Assembly (NCBI RefSeq): GCF_018882325.1
Contig: NZ_JACVOQ010000014.1
Location: forward strand, 1-39,822
Direction: 5' to 3'
DNA length: 39,822 bases
Source: Polynucleobacter sp. 78F-HAINBA
GTDB taxonomy: Bacteria; Pseudomonadota; Gammaproteobacteria; Burkholderiales; Burkholderiaceae
This document shows, in pieces, positions 30,480 to 38,545 of this stretch. The notes under the pieces are model-generated. The model saw only the letters and a program-made list of their open reading frames with translations. It had not been told where the DNA came from and made no database searches. A program made the translations under genes and the position numbers. Numbering within the stretch: the stretch's first letter is position 1; every line of letters starts with the position of its first letter.

Positions 30480-31349
30480 TTGCACGCAGTCGTCTTTGCT
30501 TATCACGATGTTGGCGTTAATTGCCTTAAGGCATTACTGGGTGCAGGCATTCAGATTGATCTAGTTGTTACGCATCAGGATGATCCCAATGAGAATGTCT
30601 GGTTTGGGAGTGTTGCCAAGCTCTGTGAGGAAAAAAAGATTCCTTACATCACACCAAATGCAAATCAGTTGATGGATTTGATTCCGCAAATCCAAAAGCT
30701 TTCCCCCGACTACCTCTTCTCTTTTTATTACCGCCACATGATTCCGGCGGAGCTCTTGGCATGCGCCAAAATTGCCGCACTAAACATGCACGGCTCACTT
30801 TTGCCGAAGTATCGTGGCCGCGCTCCAGTAAATTGGGCCATCCTTCATGGGGAGACCGAGACTGGCGCCACATTGCACATCATGGAAGTCAAACCAGATG
30901 CAGGCGATATCGTTGGTCAATCAGCAGTCCCCATTGCCCCCAATGAAACCGCCACGGAAGTCTTTGGCAAAGTTAGCCAGGCTGCTGTTGCCGTAATGAA
31001 CCAGGTCCTCCCAGAACTTGTTCAGGGCCAAATACCCAGAAAACCCAATAATCTAGCTGAGGGAAGCTATTTTGGAGGCCGAAAGCCTGCGGATGGGCAA
31101 ATTCTGTGGCATCAAACTGCTCAGCAGGTTCACGACCTCGTCAGAGCCGTTGCACCCCCTTATCCCGGGGCTTTTACCGATTGGCAAGGTCAGCGCATGA
31201 TCGTGGCTCGTACCAGCCCAGAAGGGCCATTTCCGGAGCAGCTAGATCTTCAGGCTTCTGGCATCCAAGTGGTTGATAATCAGGTATTCGGCGTTTGTGG
31301 CGACCAGAGAGCGGTAGCGATACTGGACTGGTTCCCAGCAACTAGCTAA
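30480..31349 (+). CDS. arnA: UDP-L-Ara4N formyltransferase (ArnA N-terminal half)
   Basis: A stand-alone 10-formyltetrahydrofolate-dependent formyltransferase of 289 residues, corresponding to the N-terminal half of enterobacterial ArnA. N102, H104 (NMHGSLLPKYRGRAP) and D140 (DAGDIV) keep E. coli ArnA numbering exactly. A TTG start immediately follows the arnC stop, with AGAGAAAA upstream; no ATG is near. The dehydrogenase half is a separate gene 45 bases downstream, not a frameshifted remnant, since this gene has a full C-terminal formyltransferase domain ending near 280 and its own stop. Confidence 0.9.
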   Translation: MHAVVFAYHDVGVNCLKALLGAGIQIDLVVTHQDDPNENVWFGSVAKLCEEKKIPYITPNANQLMDLIPQIQKLSPDYLFSFYYRHMIPAELLACAKIAALNMHGSLLPKYRGRAPVNWAILHGETETGATLHIMEVKPDAGDIVGQSAVPIAPNETATEVFGKVSQAAVAVMNQVLPELVQGQIPRKPNNLAEGSYFGGRKPADGQILWHQTAQQVHDLVRAVAPPYPGAFTDWQGQRMIVARTSPEGPFPEQLDLQASGIQVVDNQVFGVCGDQRAVAILDWFPATS

Positions 31350-31394
31350 CAAATTAAAAGCAGCACCCTTTAGATTAAATACGAGGCAGTAAAG

Positions 31395-32441
31395 ATGAAA
31401 AAAGTACTCATTCTTGGCGTAAACGGCTTTATTGGTCACCACCTTTCAAAGCGCATCCTTGAAACAACCGATTGGGATGTCTATGGCATGGATATGCAAA
31501 ACGATCGCCTTGGTGATTTAGTAAACCATCCCCGCATGCACTTCTTTGAGGGTGACATCACCATTAATAAAGAATGGGTTGAGTATCACATTCGTAAATG
31601 CGATGTCATTCTGCCCCTGGTAGCGATTGCGACACCAGCGACTTACGTTCAGCAACCATTAAAAGTATTTGAACTCGACTTCGAAGCCAACCTACCTATC
31701 GTTCGCTCAGCTGTTAAATACAAAAAGCATTTGGTATTTCCATCGACGTCTGAAGTCTATGGCATGTGTGAAGATGGTGAATTTGATCCCGCTAAATCCA
31801 ATATGGTTTACGGTCCAATCAATAAGCCACGCTGGATCTACGCTTGCTCCAAGCAATTGATGGATCGTGTAATTTGGGGTTACGGCATGGAGGGCTTGCG
31901 CTTCACCCTCTTCCGTCCATTTAACTGGATTGGCCCTGGATTAGACAGTATCTACACACCAAAAGAAGGCTCCTCACGCGTAGTGACTCAGTTCTTAGGT
32001 CATATCGTTCGCGGCGAATCCATCAACGTGGTTGATGGTGGCGCTCAGAAACGCGCCTTCACTTATGTTGATGATGGTATCGACGCCCTAATGCGCATCA
32101 TCGACAATAAAGATGGTGTTGCTAACGGCAAGATCTACAACATCGGCAATCCAAAGAACAATCACTCTATTCGCGAACTGGCTAATCAGATGCTGGAAAT
32201 CGCTCGCAGCATTCCAGAGTATGCAAAGACAGCCAATGAAGTGAAGATTGTAGAAACTACTTCTGGCGCTTATTACGGCGAAGGTTACCAAGACGTTCAA
32301 AACCGTGTTCCTGCAATTGATAACACGATGAGTGAATTAGGCTGGAAGCCAACCACCAATATGAGCGACGCGCTGAAGAATATTTTCGAAGCCTATCGTG
32401 AAGATGTGGAAAAAGCACGTCACTTGGTTGATAACGAATAA
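31395..32441 (+). CDS. arnA: UDP-glucuronate oxidative decarboxylase (ArnA C-terminal half)
   Basis: A short-chain dehydrogenase-type enzyme of 348 residues equivalent to the C-terminal half of ArnA. It oxidises and decarboxylates UDP-glucuronate to UDP-L-Ara4O. The Rossmann motif is GVNGFIG at 8-14. Catalytic residues S119-E120 (FPSTSEVYG), Y149 and K153 (YACSK) are present. It starts with ATG after GAGGCAG. As a separate gene it could also be called a Bp/UXS-like decarboxylase, but the arn context fits ArnA. Confidence 0.9.
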   Translation: MKKVLILGVNGFIGHHLSKRILETTDWDVYGMDMQNDRLGDLVNHPRMHFFEGDITINKEWVEYHIRKCDVILPLVAIATPATYVQQPLKVFELDFEANLPIVRSAVKYKKHLVFPSTSEVYGMCEDGEFDPAKSNMVYGPINKPRWIYACSKQLMDRVIWGYGMEGLRFTLFRPFNWIGPGLDSIYTPKEGSSRVVTQFLGHIVRGESINVVDGGAQKRAFTYVDDGIDALMRIIDNKDGVANGKIYNIGNPKNNHSIRELANQMLEIARSIPEYAKTANEVKIVETTSGAYYGEGYQDVQNRVPAIDNTMSELGWKPTTNMSDALKNIFEAYREDVEKARHLVDNE

Positions 32442-32453
32442 GCACAGAGGTTC

Positions 32454-33371
32454 ATGGCTAAGATTGCTCTCAAGGTAGACGTTGATACCTTACGCGGCAC
32501 CAAAGAAGGCGTCCCCAATCTAGCGCGTACGCTTGAACGTTTTGGCCTCAAGGCCACCTTCCTGTTTAGCTTAGGGCCCGATCACACAGGCTGGGCTCTC
32601 AAGCGGGTCTTTAAGCCGGGCTTTCTGAAGAAGGTGAGCCGTACTTCTGTTGTGGAGCATTACGGTATTAAAACCCTGCTCTACGGCGTCCTCTTACCTG
32701 GACCCGATATTGGCAAACAAGCAGCCGCCGAAATGCGTGCAATTGATTTGGCAGGTCATGAGACTGGTATTCATACTTGGGATCATGTGGCTTGGCAAGA
32801 TGCCGTGCGTAATCGCGATGCTCAATGGACTAAAGCGCAGATGCAAAAAAGCTGGGATCGTTTTGTGGAGATCTTTGGGCATACGCCAGTTACTTATGGT
32901 GCTGCTGGTTGGCAAATGAATGAGGCTGCTTTCGAGCAACTCGATCAATGGGGCATTAAATATTCTTCCGATGGCAGAGCTGAACCTAACTTAATGCCTT
33001 ATCGCTTTGATCTACCCTCTGGTAAAGCTAAACATGTCCAGTACCCAACGACATTACCCACCTTTGATGAATTGATTGGTATTGATGATGCCGACGAGTT
33101 TGGCGCCGTAAAGAAGCTCTTGGAAATCACCCAAAGCAATCCAAATGATCAGGTATTTACCTTGCATGCAGAACTAGAAGGCCAAAAGCTGCTCCCCGCC
33201 TTTGAGCAATTGCTCGCTGGATGGCTAAACCAAGGTCACGATCTGGTCACGATGGGCGAACTACATCAATCCTGGGAAGCCACCAAGCAACTCGATAAAA
33301 TAGCAGTGCAGCCAGTAACTTGGGGGGAGATCCCCAACCGAAGTGGCGAACTCATTTTGCAAGCAGTTTAA
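32454..33371 (+). CDS. arnD: Ara4FN-undecaprenyl-phosphate deformylase
   Basis: A NodB-type polysaccharide deacetylase-fold enzyme of 305 residues that removes the formyl group after ArnC. Conserved pieces are KVDVDTLRGTKEGVPNL at the N-terminus, the ATFLFSLGPDHTG segment, and metal-site histidines in AGHETGIHTWDHVAWQ. It starts 12 bases after the dehydrogenase gene and is the last recognised arn gene. No arnE/arnF flippase genes follow. Confidence 0.93.
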   Translation: MAKIALKVDVDTLRGTKEGVPNLARTLERFGLKATFLFSLGPDHTGWALKRVFKPGFLKKVSRTSVVEHYGIKTLLYGVLLPGPDIGKQAAAEMRAIDLAGHETGIHTWDHVAWQDAVRNRDAQWTKAQMQKSWDRFVEIFGHTPVTYGAAGWQMNEAAFEQLDQWGIKYSSDGRAEPNLMPYRFDLPSGKAKHVQYPTTLPTFDELIGIDDADEFGAVKKLLEITQSNPNDQVFTLHAELEGQKLLPAFEQLLAGWLNQGHDLVTMGELHQSWEATKQLDKIAVQPVTWGEIPNRSGELILQAV

Positions 33372-33418
33372 GTGGCATCAGAATACGTATTACATAAAGT
33401 TTAATTAGAGAGACCATC

Positions 33419-33886
33419 ATGACAGTAGAAATCGGCAAGCCAATGCCCCAGTGCGCAATCCCAGCAACATCGGGATTAACTTTTACGCCAGATTCAGCTA
33501 AAGGCAAAAAGCTAGTTATCTACTTTTATCCAAAAGATATGACTCCTGGCTGCACCGCCGAGTCTGGTGAATTCAGGGATAACATTGATGCCTTCACTAA
33601 AGCCAATACCTTAATCGTTGGCGTATCTCGAGATAGCCTCAAATCGCACGACAACTTCCGCAGCAAACTTGGGCTGCCATTCGAGCTCGTTGCCGACACC
33701 GAAGAAACCCTATGTCAGCTCTTTGGCGTCATGAAGCTCAAGAATATGTATGGCAAGCAGGTACGCGGTGTAGAGCGCAGCACCTTCCTCTTTGACTCCT
33801 CAGGCAAGCTCGTTAAAGAGTGGCGCGGCCTCAAGGTTCCAGGACATGTGACAGAGGTATTACAAGCAGCTCAAGCCGCTAAATAA
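33419..33886 (+). CDS. bcp: Bcp/PrxQ-type peroxiredoxin
   Basis: A thiol peroxidase of 155 residues reducing hydrogen peroxide and alkyl hydroperoxides. The peroxidatic cysteine is C45 in TPGCTAESGEF. The position five residues later, where typical Bcp proteins have the resolving cysteine (C50 in E. coli), is glycine. C12 and C99 remain. It may therefore act as a 1-Cys enzyme or use another cysteine. The ATG follows AGAGAG and is 48 bases after arnD, possibly the same transcript. Confidence 0.93.
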   Translation: MTVEIGKPMPQCAIPATSGLTFTPDSAKGKKLVIYFYPKDMTPGCTAESGEFRDNIDAFTKANTLIVGVSRDSLKSHDNFRSKLGLPFELVADTEETLCQLFGVMKLKNMYGKQVRGVERSTFLFDSSGKLVKEWRGLKVPGHVTEVLQAAQAAK

Positions 33887-33913
33887 TTTTTAAATTAATT
33901 TAATCCGGGGTAC

Positions 33914-33941
33914 TTGCAAAGCCCAAAATTTGGGGTAAAGT
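33914..33941 (+). promoter_or_regulatory. Candidate promoter with nested dyad before the phoH leader
   Basis: TTGCAA (33914-33919) and TAAAGT (33936-33941) are separated by 16 bases and each match sigma-70 hexamers at four of six positions. Within the spacer lies a perfect dyad, CCCAAA-A-TTTGGG (33922-33934), the place where a repressor or MerR-type activator would act. A start near 33948 is predicted. Confidence 0.45.
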
Positions 33942-33947
33942 TGTTTA

Positions 33948-34108
33948 TATGCACCGTAAACGACGGGAAAGTCTAACAATCCGTTTGACTCATCAGCCTG
34001 AATATTTAAGTACAGGCTCGGTAAACAACCCCCGCCGTTTTACAGATCGTTTTGCACCCAGTTTCGTTATAAACCGTCAATGCAATCCGCTTGACGGTTT
34101 TTTCTTTT
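33948..34108 (+). ncRNA. Candidate structured leader/small RNA before phoH
   Basis: A roughly 160-nt segment between bcp and phoH has its own candidate promoter and ends in a strong intrinsic terminator. GTAAACGACGGG (33956-33967) can pair with CCCGCCGTTTTAC (34031-34043), enclosing a perfect hairpin AGCCTG/CAGGCT (33995-34018). GACGG (33962-33966) could instead pair with CCGTC (34074-34078) in the terminator stem, an antiterminator-like alternative. It does not match any riboswitch or known RNA I can recall, including 6S. It could be a stand-alone sRNA or a phoH attenuator. Confidence 0.45.
34072..34108 (+). terminator. Intrinsic terminator directly before the phoH ribosome site
   Basis: A perfect nine-base stem AACCGTCAA/TTGACGGTT (34072-34080, 34091-34099) with a 10-base loop runs into TTTTTTCTTTT. 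The phoH Shine-Dalgarno AGGAG begins at 34109, the very next base. Transcripts from upstream should mostly stop here unless antitermination occurs. Confidence 0.85.
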
Positions 34109-34120
34109 AGGAGAGTCTGC

Positions 34121-35794
34121 ATGCCATTGCCCCCAATCCCAACTCAAATTGCTGGCCAAGTAAAAATTAGCAGTAAGGACACTCCAAACTTAAAGAAGCG
34201 CCCTGCACCAGCAAAAACTGTTGTGATGGAAAGCCATGCGCCAGATTGGGCAACAGATGCTGAAGAGGATCTCTCTGCCGCTGAAGTAGCGCTTGAGAAA
34301 ATTAAAAGTGATCGTAGTCCAGTTGCACAACGCAATGAGCGCAGCGATAAAAGAGCATCAAGTGTTCCGGAGAAACCAAAGCGCATTATTCGCACCGGAC
34401 CTCCAAGTCTCTTTGTCTTGGATACCAATGTATTAATGCATGATCCAAGCTCCCTGTTCCGCTTCTCCGAGCATGATCTCTTCCTGCCAATGACTACCTT
34501 GGAGGAATTGGATAATCATAAGAAGGGGATGACAGAGGTTGCTCGTAATGCTCGTACCGTCAGCCGCTCTTTAGATCAATTGGTTGCTGGCACTAGTGGC
34601 ACGTTGGATGAAGGCATCCCACTCAATAAGCTGGGCAACCAGGATGTCTCTGGTCGACTCTTTTTCCAAACCAAACTCACTACCCAGGCACTGCCTGAGG
34701 GACTACCTGAAGGTAAAGGCGACAACCTCATCTTGGCAGTTGTTAGTGAGCTACAAAAGACCCGTAAAGGCCAAGAGGTGGTGTTGGTATCCAAAGATAT
34801 CAATATGCGCATTAAGGCACGCGCCTTAGGCTTGCCAGCTGAAGATTACTTTAATGACCAAGTACTAGAAGATCGTGACTTGATGTATTCCGGAGTCATG
34901 GCATTACCAGCAGACTTTTGGCCAAAGCATGGCAAAGATATGGAAAGCTGGGCTGATGGTAAATCCGGAACGATGTTCTATCGCGTAACCGGCCCTTCAG
35001 TTCCGAGCATGCTAGTCAATGAATTTGTCTATCAAGAAAACCCAGATGGCTCTACACCTTTCTACGCTCAAGTAAAAGAAATTAACGGCAAGACTGCCCT
35101 CCTCCAGACCTTAAGAGACTTTTCGCATCAGAAGAACAATGTGTGGAGTGTGACTGCGCGTAATCGCGAGCAGAACTTCGCCATGAACCTGCTCATGAAC
35201 CCTGATGTGGATTTCATCACACTATTGGGTCAAGCAGGTACTGGTAAAACCTTGCTGGCATTAGCTGCTGGCCTAGAGCAAGTTCTAGACAGTAAGCGCT
35301 ATAACGAAATTATCATTACCCGCGCCACCGTTCCTGTTGGTGAAGATATTGGCTTCTTACCAGGTACTGAGGAAGAAAAAATGCAACCTTGGATGGGTGC
35401 ATTTGACGACAACCTTGAGGTATTGCAACGCAATGAGGATGGTGCCGGCGAATGGGGTCGTGCAGCCACTCAGGAGCTAATTCGTTCACGCATCAAAGTG
35501 AAGAGCATGAACTTCATGCGCGGCAGAACCTTTGTGAGTAAGTTTGTAATTATTGATGAAGCGCAAAATTTAACCCCTAAACAAATGAAGACCTTGGTTA
35601 CCCGAGCAGGTCCAGGTACGAAGATTGTTTGTTTAGGCAATATTGCGCAGATCGATACACCTTACTTAACCGAAGGCTCTTCTGGTCTTACCTATGTAGT
35701 GGATCGCTTCAAAGGCTGGCGTCATGGTGGACATGTGACCCTAGCCCGCGGCGAGCGTTCACGTCTTGCGGATCATGCTGCTGACGCACTCTAA
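34121..35794 (+). CDS. PhoH family PIN-ATPase
   Basis: A two-domain protein of 557 residues. After a variable 95-residue N-terminus comes a PIN-type RNase domain (VLDTNVLMHDPSS with D101, then EELDNHKKG), then a PhoH P-loop ATPase domain with Walker A GQAGTGKT at 370-377 and IIDEAQN. PIN-PhoH proteins are thought to be ATP-driven RNases/helicases; the cellular substrate is not established. The ATG at 34121 has AGGAG seven bases upstream; an earlier in-frame TTG within the terminator is rejected. A terminator hairpin lies just after the stop. Confidence 0.92.
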   Translation: MPLPPIPTQIAGQVKISSKDTPNLKKRPAPAKTVVMESHAPDWATDAEEDLSAAEVALEKIKSDRSPVAQRNERSDKRASSVPEKPKRIIRTGPPSLFVLDTNVLMHDPSSLFRFSEHDLFLPMTTLEELDNHKKGMTEVARNARTVSRSLDQLVAGTSGTLDEGIPLNKLGNQDVSGRLFFQTKLTTQALPEGLPEGKGDNLILAVVSELQKTRKGQEVVLVSKDINMRIKARALGLPAEDYFNDQVLEDRDLMYSGVMALPADFWPKHGKDMESWADGKSGTMFYRVTGPSVPSMLVNEFVYQENPDGSTPFYAQVKEINGKTALLQTLRDFSHQKNNVWSVTARNREQNFAMNLLMNPDVDFITLLGQAGTGKTLLALAAGLEQVLDSKRYNEIIITRATVPVGEDIGFLPGTEEEKMQPWMGAFDDNLEVLQRNEDGAGEWGRAATQELIRSRIKVKSMNFMRGRTFVSKFVIIDEAQNLTPKQMKTLVTRAGPGTKIVCLGNIAQIDTPYLTEGSSGLTYVVDRFKGWRHGGHVTLARGERSRLADHAADAL

Positions 35795-36320
35795 GCAAAC
35801 CCTCTCATGCCGCACTCTCATGGGGTGCGGCATTTTTATTTGTACCCTACTATCACTCTCAGGGTGCGGAAGCTTTGGCTCAAAAAATAATGCGGCCAAA
35901 GTTTCTCAATTCAAGCAAGATACTAGCGTAGGCACAGAGGACATCTCCATTGCTGCAGTAGGTTTAGTTGGCGTGCCCTATCGCTATGGCGGAAATAATC
36001 CGAAGGGTGGATTTGATTGCAGTGGGCTGATTGCTTACGTCTACCAGAAATCAGCCAATATCAAGCTACCGCGAACTATTCAAGAAATGAGCGCCAAAGG
36101 TCAAAGTGTTGAAAACCAACCGCCCGCACCAGGTGATCTGATTTTCTTTAACACCACCGGTGAAAAGTATTCCCACGCAGGGATCTACGTGGGTCAAGGC
36201 AGATTTGTACACGCCCCAAGCGCTGGAGGAACCGTGCGCCTGGAGTACATCACTACGCCCTACTGGGCAGCTAGATTTACTGAGGCAAGAAGACTAACTT
36301 CAGTAAATACACAGAACTAG
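35775..36320 (+). CDS. NlpC/P60 lipoprotein, probable peptidoglycan endopeptidase
   Basis: A 181-residue lipoprotein with a C-terminal NlpC/P60 cysteine peptidase domain that would cut peptide stems in peptidoglycan. The triad is C82 (GGFDCSGL), H134 (YSHAGIYVG) and H146 (RFVHAPSAG). The signal peptide has a basic N-region, a hydrophobic stretch and lipobox LSGC with C31 as lipidated residue. The ATG at 35775 overlaps phoH by 20 bases. An ATG at 35820 would leave no basic residue before the hydrophobic core, and a TTG lies at 35766. The start is uncertain. The signal region contains the phoH terminator hairpin. Confidence 0.87.
   Translation: MLLTHSKQTLSCRTLMGCGIFICTLLSLSGCGSFGSKNNAAKVSQFKQDTSVGTEDISIAAVGLVGVPYRYGGNNPKGGFDCSGLIAYVYQKSANIKLPRTIQEMSAKGQSVENQPPAPGDLIFFNTTGEKYSHAGIYVGQGRFVHAPSAGGTVRLEYITTPYWAARFTEARRLTSVNTQN
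35807..35841 (+). terminator. Intrinsic terminator within the lipoprotein signal-peptide codons
   Basis: ATGCCGCAC and GTGCGGCAT (35807-35815 and 35825-35833) form a perfect nine-base stem with a nine-base loop, followed by TTTTTATTT. It is 12 bases after the phoH stop, yet lies inside the NlpC/P60 reading frame, since no start codon exists between it and the lipobox. Confidence 0.8.
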
Positions 36321-38375
36321 TTACAGACCAACCGTGTATGTAGCCATTACTGTAGTTGAGGTAAGTGCTTGATAAGCCTCTTGACGATAGATAGCTGAAA
36401 TTCCGATACGTTCATTGATGCCAAGATCATGAAAAGCACCCAAACTTGCCGTTGGTCTTGTACTTCGGTAATTATTATTCATGGCAATATTGAAATAACC
36501 ATTGCCAGTGGTCGCTAAATTTCCAACATTAGCATTGGTATCTTTTTCTACGCCAGCGCTTGCAAGCAAGCTTGTTTTTTCACTTAACTTATGAACTCCA
36601 GAAACCCCTGCGAGTACAGTGGTCGTGTAGTTATTGATAGCGTTGTAACTTAATGGACTGGAAACAGTGTTGGATTGACCCTCACTATATCCACCCATTC
36701 CTCCCACAAGGTAGCGCATCCCGGCATAGGGCGAGAGAATTGTTTTATCGCCTATACCCAATCCGTATTTGAGCAATCCGAGAATGCCTTGAGATGTTAA
36801 TGAAGTTGATCCTGATCCCGCCTCAGATACACCCACTACCGGACGCGTGATAGTAGCGCCTTTATTCGCATATCCCGCAGAAAGCTTCGCCTCCGTACCA
36901 GTGCCATCGACATTTTGTGACCAAACACCGAATACCCCAACCATTGGACTGCCGTTATTTAATTGCGCAATTCCACCGGGAGTGCTTTGCGAAAGATTTT
37001 GGTCGAGGTACCCACCAAATCGCAGATTATTTGATAAGCGATAGGCTCCAACAATCAGCGCACTGCTATTGTTGTATGGATAAGCACTCACATTAGTAAA
37101 TCGCCCACCCGCTGATACGCAAACATTATTAGCCCCAAATAGCGAGCAGTCATAACTCATGCCATTAATCACCCCAGCCGACTGGGTGGCAAAAAGACCT
37201 TGAAGAGCTGCACCCACTGAAGAAAGAGCAACTTGAGTATCGGACTCAATCGGTGCAATTAAATAAGATTGTGTAGCAAGTACTTCCTCGAGCGCTACTA
37301 GGCTCGGTTGCACAACAGTACTCAATACCAAATCAGTCTGATCAGCAGACCCATTAATACGATGCACCAAAGCCCATTGATATTGGGTACCGCCAATGGA
37401 AATAGTGCCATAGGAATTCCCTAGATTATTTACCTTGATACCTGAAAGTACGGTGGAGTATGTTGTAGCAGAAACGGTTGATGCGCTAGCAATCGAAAAA
37501 TTCATCACACCTGTTACAGCACCATTGCTCGCATCCAACTTACCGTAAACAGTTGGGCTTGCGATGGTCGCATTGTAATTAGTAGGCAACACCCCAGAGA
37601 ATGTTAGTGGGGATGATCCGCCCTGAGAGTTGGTCAGCGCTGTGATATTTCCAGCGCTATAAATACCAAACGCATTTGATCCATTAGCTGTGATTGTTCC
37701 ACTGTTAACGATGGTAACAGCGCCAACTCCTGATAACTGAACGCCATGGGCTGCTGAGCCATTGGTAATAATGGTGCCACTATTAACAATGGAGTTCACA
37801 ACACTGCTTGAAGTGGAGCCGGATACCAAGCGCATACCTGCGGCACCAGCGCCGTCAGTTTGAATAGCACCTGCATTCGTTAACGAATTAGCAGCTGATG
37901 AAGCATTAGTGGCGCTAATATACATACCCGCAGCATTACCTCCGCGGGTGTAAATAGTGCCGTCAGACTCGTTGGTAAAAATATTGTTTCCGGCCTGCGA
38001 TCTCCCATTGGACCCTGAAGATATCCCATAACCATTTTGCATTGAGCCAGTATTTAAATTTCCATGGTTACTGACGCGGGCACCACTTCCAATGCCAATT
38101 GTTGCACCATCAATGACCAAAGAAGTTCCATTGACAACATTTACGGTGACATTATTACCAACAGTCGTAGTATTTTGCGTGGAAATAACTCCAGCAGTAG
38201 CAGCTGGAGTAACTCCACTGGTACAAGTCACAACTTGAGAAGATCCGCTAGTGGTATTTGGCGCATAAGTATCGCAACCACCTGTAGATTGAGCCAATAC
38301 AATGTTGGATAAACCCGTTAGAGCTGCAATTATTGCAGCCTCAATTAAATTTTTCTGTAATGTTTTTGATTTCAT
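36321..38375 (-). CDS. Autotransporter with short beta-helical passenger
   Basis: A type Va secretion protein of 684 residues. A signal peptide (about 1-29, hydrophobic IIAALTGLSNIVLA) precedes an N/S/T/G-rich passenger, with repeats such as SIVNSGTIITN and TIVNSGTITAN near 190-240 typical of beta-helix adhesins. The C-terminal beta-barrel translocator spans about 410-684. The last residue is Leu, not the common Phe. Four cysteines, two near the N-terminus, are unusual for autotransporters. The function of the passenger is unknown; adhesion is a family-based guess. The gene ends abutting the NlpC/P60 stop. Confidence 0.85.
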   Translation of the reverse strand: MKSKTLQKNLIEAAIIAALTGLSNIVLAQSTGGCDTYAPNTTSGSSQVVTCTSGVTPAATAGVISTQNTTTVGNNVTVNVVNGTSLVIDGATIGIGSGARVSNHGNLNTGSMQNGYGISSGSNGRSQAGNNIFTNESDGTIYTRGGNAAGMYISATNASSAANSLTNAGAIQTDGAGAAGMRLVSGSTSSSVVNSIVNSGTIITNGSAAHGVQLSGVGAVTIVNSGTITANGSNAFGIYSAGNITALTNSQGGSSPLTFSGVLPTNYNATIASPTVYGKLDASNGAVTGVMNFSIASASTVSATTYSTVLSGIKVNNLGNSYGTISIGGTQYQWALVHRINGSADQTDLVLSTVVQPSLVALEEVLATQSYLIAPIESDTQVALSSVGAALQGLFATQSAGVINGMSYDCSLFGANNVCVSAGGRFTNVSAYPYNNSSALIVGAYRLSNNLRFGGYLDQNLSQSTPGGIAQLNNGSPMVGVFGVWSQNVDGTGTEAKLSAGYANKGATITRPVVGVSEAGSGSTSLTSQGILGLLKYGLGIGDKTILSPYAGMRYLVGGMGGYSEGQSNTVSSPLSYNAINNYTTTVLAGVSGVHKLSEKTSLLASAGVEKDTNANVGNLATTGNGYFNIAMNNNYRSTRPTASLGAFHDLGINERIGISAIYRQEAYQALTSTTVMATYTVGL

Positions 38376-38390
38376 AGCTTTAAATTGGCA

Positions 38391-38405
38391 TGAGTTTGAA
38401 ACTCA
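38391..38405 (-). promoter_or_regulatory. Perfect dyad upstream of the autotransporter gene
   Basis: TGAGTTT-G-AAACTCA is a perfect 15-base palindrome centred 23 bases before the autotransporter ATG, in a 170-base AT-rich gap shared with mscS. The one-base centre suits a protein operator better than an RNA hairpin. No regulator is identified. Confidence 0.4.
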
Positions 38406-38545
38406 ATTTAGCGGTCTCTAATAATAATTAGCTATAAAGTTAATATCTATTAACCCTTAAGCTAATATCCTTATATATAGTTATTAGAAATAATCGAAAC
38501 AATGGTTTATTTAATTTTGTCTTTAATAAAAATGGAAATGAAGTA

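Noticed and set aside
33949..34110. A 53-codon open frame beginning ATG in the phoH leader
   Set aside because: No usable ribosome site, and the last third is encoded by the terminator hairpin and T run (ending in three Phe codons). The segment looks like RNA structure, not a peptide gene.
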